Positions 4,543 through 5,221 of a DNA stretch of 5,221 nucleotides are shown here, one piece after another. The notes below the pieces were generated by a model, which saw only the letters and a program-made list of their open reading frames with translations, was not told the origin of the DNA and searched no databases. This stretch comes from Candidatus Bathyarchaeota archaeon (GTDB taxonomy: Archaea; Thermoproteota; Bathyarchaeia; Hecatellales; Hecatellaceae). The stretch lies in contig DAOVDL010000052.1 of NCBI GenBank assembly GCA_030669485.1, forward strand, positions 1-5,221, written 5' to 3'. Position 1 is the stretch's first letter, and each line of letters begins with the position of its first letter. A program made the position numbers and the translations under genes.

Positions 4543-5130
4543 GTGAAGTTAGGCAAAATTGAGAAATGGTTTATGAATAGGCCTCAGCATGCTGAACATG
4601 TTATTAACCGTGCTGAAAAATTATTGCATTTTGTCGATGTGAAGGAGAATCAAAGTTTCCTTGAGGTAGGATGTGGTAACGGGGCAGTATCCAGATGCAT
4701 TGCTGAGAAGTATCGCTTGAATGTAACGGGAATTGATGTAGATCCAGATATGGTTCAGCTTGCACAAGAAAATATTGGAGACATATCGAATGTTCGCTTT
4801 TTGGCGGTCGACGCGACAAATTTGCCTTTCGATGATGATGACTTCGATATTGTGTTATCTAGCGGGGTTATGCACCACATATCTAATTGGTTGGGTGCCT
4901 TACAGGAAGTAAATAGGGTTTTAAAACCGAAGGGTTACTTCATTTACGTTGATCTTGTCTATTCTAAGTTGTTAGCTAGAATGGGCAGATCATTTAAACA
5001 TAGTTACGGCATTACAACAATTCAAGATTTAAGTTCATTTATTGAGAAAAATAATTTTTCCACAATTCATTCTTCATTGTCAAAATCGTTTATCTTTAAC
5101 CATTATGAGGCAGTGTACCACAGAATGTAA
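4543..5130 (+). CDS. Class I SAM-dependent methyltransferase (Methyltransf_11/UbiE type)
   Basis: A 195-residue methyltransferase counted from the GTG. Motif I is FLEVGCGNGAVS (39-50). The ribose-binding acidic residue is D65 in GIDVDPDM. The adenine-side Asp is D90 in LAVDATNLPF. Motif IV, FDIVLSSGVMHHI (101-113), is followed by the amphipathic helix and VLKPKGYFIYVDL (126-138). The HHI form is typical of UbiE/Coq5-like small-molecule methyltransferases. The region after 140 is short and does not reveal the substrate. It differs clearly from the methyltransferase at 1607-2143 and is not a recent duplicate. The coding sequence is visibly richer in A and T than tgtA, a possible sign of different origin. 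Alternative starts are TTG 4510 (11 residues longer) and ATG 4573 (10 shorter). It is divergent from the winged-helix gene and has its own strong TATA box. Confidence 0.9.
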   Translation: MKLGKIEKWFMNRPQHAEHVINRAEKLLHFVDVKENQSFLEVGCGNGAVSRCIAEKYRLNVTGIDVDPDMVQLAQENIGDISNVRFLAVDATNLPFDDDDFDIVLSSGVMHHISNWLGALQEVNRVLKPKGYFIYVDLVYSKLLARMGRSFKHSYGITTIQDLSSFIEKNNFSTIHSSLSKSFIFNHYEAVYHRM

Positions 5131-5209
5131 TAATCAGGGTTTTATCGACATACTGCTACGAAGATCAGGTGAGCTGTTCTGAGTGGTCTTTGACTTTGGA
5201 GTTTAAAGG

Positions 5210-5221
5210 TTAAATTTATAC
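5210..5221 (+). promoter_or_regulatory. TATA-like sequence at right edge
   Basis: TTAAATTTATAC ends the window. It resembles an archaeal TATA box that could serve a plus-strand gene just beyond the edge. Bases 5131-5209 hold no gene or clear terminator that I can see. Confidence 0.3.

Overview
The window looks archaeal. It carries an archaeosine-type tRNA-guanine transglycosylase (TgtA), an enzyme for a tRNA modification found in Archaea. Several genes are preceded by A/T-rich TATA-like boxes spaced for archaeal TBP/TFB promoters, and starts are a mix of ATG, GTG and TTG with GGAG or GGTG Shine-Dalgarno sites or very short leaders. The lineage cannot be fixed from this sequence alone. No tRNA, rRNA, CRISPR array or insertion sequence was found, and no gap between called genes exceeds 300 bases.

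Left half, minus strand (1-2691). Three genes read in the same direction, in transcription order: an IscU/NifU-like Fe-S scaffold (2284-2691), a small class I SAM methyltransferase (1607-2143), and tgtA (1394 down to the left edge, its C-terminus cut off by the window). Gaps of 140 and 212 bases, each with a plausible promoter, suggest separate transcripts rather than a tight operon. A possible 27-residue cysteine-rich peptide lies on the opposite strand in the tgtA upstream gap.

Middle (2692-4063), plus strand. A 257-base gap holds the scaffold promoter and two inverted repeats, one a perfect 11-bp pair. It is followed by a 110-residue protein with a PH-like beta-rich pattern and then by a 193-residue protein made of a ribbon-helix-helix DNA-binding segment and a long charged helical tail. 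The leader of the second gene contains two back-to-back hairpins downstream of a good TATA box.

Right part (4064-5221). A 78-residue winged-helix protein on the minus strand converges with the ribbon-helix-helix gene and diverges from a second SAM methyltransferase (4543-5130). The two share a 203-base promoter region with a TATA box in each direction. The window ends in a TATA-like sequence that may belong to the next gene.

The confident functions are tRNA modification, Fe-S assembly and two methyltransferases of unknown substrate. The two small DNA-binding proteins are probably local regulators, but their targets are inferred only from position. I see no clear multi-gene novel system. The best leads are the degenerate ArcS-type signature in TgtA, the cysteine-rich mini-ORF, and the structured leader and intergenic repeats.
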